The notes under the pieces: generated by a model
What the model was told of the DNA's origin: nothing
Database searches by the model: none
Seen by the model: only the letters and a program-made list of their open reading frames with translations
Part shown: piece after piece, positions 59,851 to 64,000 of the stretch
Position numbering within the stretch: position 1 is the first letter of the stretch
Layout of the letters: each line of letters starts with the position of its first letter
Program-made: the position numbers and the translations under genes
Assembly (NCBI GenBank): GCA_050084985.1
Contig: JBITNC010000001.1
Coordinates: 114,638,001 to 114,702,000, forward strand
Length of the DNA stretch: 64,000 nt
Reading direction: 5' to 3'
Source of the DNA: Nageia nagi
Taxonomy: Eukaryota > Pinophyta

Positions 59851-60176
59851 AAATCCTTATTTTTATCCCTCTTTTGATCAAGCTTAATGATATTTAATTT
59901 TTTTCATTTGGTCTTTAGCTTAGCTTTATAATCTCTCAAGAAACTTAAATATTATTTTTATATACAAAATTTCTCAAGCAAACTTTCTTTAACTTGATCC
60001 TACACATCAATCAAATCCTTATTTTTATTCCTCTTGTGATCAAGCTTAATGATATTTAATTTTTTTCATTTGGTCTTTAGCTTAGCTTCATAATCTCTCA
60101 AGAAACTTAAATATTATTTTTATATACAAAATTCCTCAAGGAAACTTTCTTTTAACTTGATCCTGCACATTGATCA
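59851..60176. repeat. Tandem duplication of a 162-bp unit
   Basis: AAATCCTTATTTTTAT...TTAACTTGATCCT(A/G)CACAT occurs at 59851 and again at 60013. The unit is 54 codons long, so the duplication preserves frame. Few differences separate the copies. Confidence 0.9.
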
Positions 60177-61325
60177 TTGCTTCTAGTATCTCATACAATA
60201 TAGGAGCCAATGGATCAAGGAATATAGGAGGAAATTTTCCTATTTAACATTCATAGTTGGATCAATACAAATTCATGACTTCTTATATTCTTAGATAAAA
60301 ACTTGTGCACCCTTAAAAATTGAAAAATAAAATAAAATGATTTTCAATTATGGTAAATAAACCCTTTCGTATATAGAATTACTACTAATGAGAAATTATC
60401 CTTGTAAATAACAAAATATATCTAGTTTTTATAATTTAACAATTGCCATATCAGACCATCTTATGATGATCTTTTGTATAACTACCCCCTTATTCAACCG
60501 AAAACCTAAAATTACCTCAATAATTAATTGAGCTCCAACGAGAAAGCAACACCTATTGAATGCAGTAAGTCCATTTTAGTGACAATAATTGAAACAAAAA
60601 GAAAAACAGACTGAATATAAATAGCCTCTCAAGATGATACGCATAAAGAAAAAATAAAATTCAGCCCTAATAATTAAATCTACGATTTAAATTTAAAAAA
60701 GCCAGATCATATTGTCATCCATATAGATATCATAATATTATCCCCTGCAGTAAATTGACATATAAAAAATATTAACACGTAGCATAAGAAGAATTTCCTG
60801 ATAGCTAAGAAGTGTTACATCAGAGATCAACCTCAAGCATATGACAAGTGTTTTTTGTAGACAATTAAAATTTATCTACTGTGCCATCAACCGTATTGCT
60901 TAGTCTTGGGGAAAGGAAGCTTCAGAATTGAACCATCTTAATTAATGTCTACTAACATTAACCTAATCAAAAATGGAAAATTTAACCATGAAATTTCAAC
61001 ACTCGTAACACTTGCAATAACTTTATTAACGATTGCAAAGTTAGTACTGTGAAGTAAAAATTAAAAATTGCTTGATATTCATTTTAAGCAAAATGCTCAG
61101 CACGACTAAAAACAAACTCATATTTGTCTTGTTAAAACCAAACTTCGAAATATTTGACCGGTTTCTATGCCATACATCAATTCATAAAAATGGATAGAAC
61201 CCAGAACTCATTGGGCATGTATAATCCACAAATACAAATAACACGTCATTAAACTAGAAACAACTTTTACAGCATCCTAAACCAAATTGGTGACTATGAA
61301 TCTCCAAAATTCTTAAAAAAAAAAT

Positions 61326-63516
<2,191 letters not shown>

Positions 63517-63580
63517 GGTGGACAAACGATCTTCCGCTGCTCTCCCGCTCCTAAGTCTCCTAGCCCTTCTCGCCTCGATA

Positions 63581-63650
63581 AAACCCTAATCAAAATGGCA
63601 TATTTTCAAACCCTGATAGTCTATATAGTCTTACCGACAGCTAGGGTTTT
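63581..63650 (-). promoter_or_regulatory. RPS13 promoter region with telo-box motifs and a TATA-like site
   Basis: Between 65 and 135 bp upstream of the RPS13 ATG lie AAACCCTAA (63581-63589), AAACCCTGA (63608-63616) and, inverted, TAGGGTTTT (63642-63650). AAACCCTAA telo-boxes are frequent in promoters of plant ribosomal protein and translation genes. A palindromic CTATATAG at 63621-63628 could serve as TATA box for the minus strand. Start site and factor binding are inferred. Confidence 0.65.
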
Positions 63651-63659
63651 TTCTCGTAC

Positions 63660-64000
63660 ATTCACCGCCGTCGATCTTGGACTGTCCATCCACGGTTGAC
63701 AATTTTCATGATTTTTCCCAATTGTCCGAATTATATTGAGCCTTATAAACTTTTATTTTATTTGTTGTGGGTGTATATACTTATAACACTCAATTATTTA
63801 CATATTATATGGTTTTCAAAGGTAAATTATATTAACGTTCATTGGAGATCAATTGATATATGGAACGAACAGCTTGCAGTAGGCTATTACATAGCATGTA
63901 TGTCTTGTACTAAGAATGGAATACGGGACACAAGTTGCAGCAAGGTCAACACATAACCAACTCAACCAACAATCGAGACATAATTGCATAATCAACTTAT
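63660..64000. other. Region upstream of RPS13, no gene seen
   Basis: The first part may still belong to the RPS13 promoter. The plus-strand open frame of 86 codons at 63696-63956 is AT-rich with no recognisable domain, so it is not called. Confidence 0.5.

Larger units (their letters stand above)
59231..61325 (-). other. LINE-B 5' side (possible ORF1) and spacer to RPS13
   Basis: Contains two local tandem duplications (listed separately). Minus-strand frames through 59850-60180 are basic and helix-prone (LSFLRDYKAKLKTK), compatible with a decayed LINE ORF1 or gag-like protein, but this is a guess. From about 60200 to 61325 I see no gene or repeat; the 3' untranslated region and terminator of RPS13 must lie in its right part. 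Confidence 0.4.

Overview
This is nuclear DNA from a large, repeat-filled seed-plant genome. It is AT-rich and CpG-poor. The only gene that looks functional is at the right end: a five-exon, minus-strand RPS13 gene (61326-63516) for cytosolic 40S ribosomal protein S13 (uS15 family), whose joined exons give exactly 151 codons plus a stop. Almost everything else is layered, decayed retrotransposons. The mix (Tat-type Ty3/gypsy with two RNase H domains, several Ty1/copia families, LINEs, a plant-mobile-domain relic) and the gene-poor layout fit a gymnosperm, but that is inference. I found no tRNA, rRNA, organellar insertion or CRISPR array.

Left third (about 0.9-23 kb): a Tat-like LTR (945-1673) is followed by a copia-type pair of LTRs, an internal region and a second partial internal region (family A, minus strand). 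At the edge of the second A LTR sits element B (4419-14935, plus strand), whose body carries an antisense plant-mobile-domain (PMD) pseudogene. A nearly intact Tork/Tnt1-type copia element (9480-14516, minus strand; called Copia-1) interrupts the right LTR of B. From 16 to 23 kb there are tandem and dispersed repeats but no recognisable gene.

Middle (23-40.4 kb): element C (23016-36315, minus strand) has about 500-bp LTRs and a perfect 5-bp target duplication TGTAT. Inside C, on its antisense strand, lies an unrecognised protein-coding-like sequence. A Tat gypsy element, E (27009-35338, minus strand), splits that sequence, and the reading frame continues across the E insertion site. A second Tat-like LTR lies at 39681-40413 and could be the partner of the LTR at 945-1673.

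Right third (41.2-59.2 kb): two LINEs of one family lie tail to tail. LINE-A (plus strand) is split by copia element Copia-3 (43037-51768, target duplication TATAT/TATAC). LINE-B (minus strand) is split by a 2,036-bp solo LTR (54886-56921, perfect duplication TGAAG). Each LINE preserves the empty site of the insertion in the other, which proves both boundaries. None of the mobile elements has an unbroken polyprotein. Copia-1 is closest, with one reading frame and four in-frame stops.
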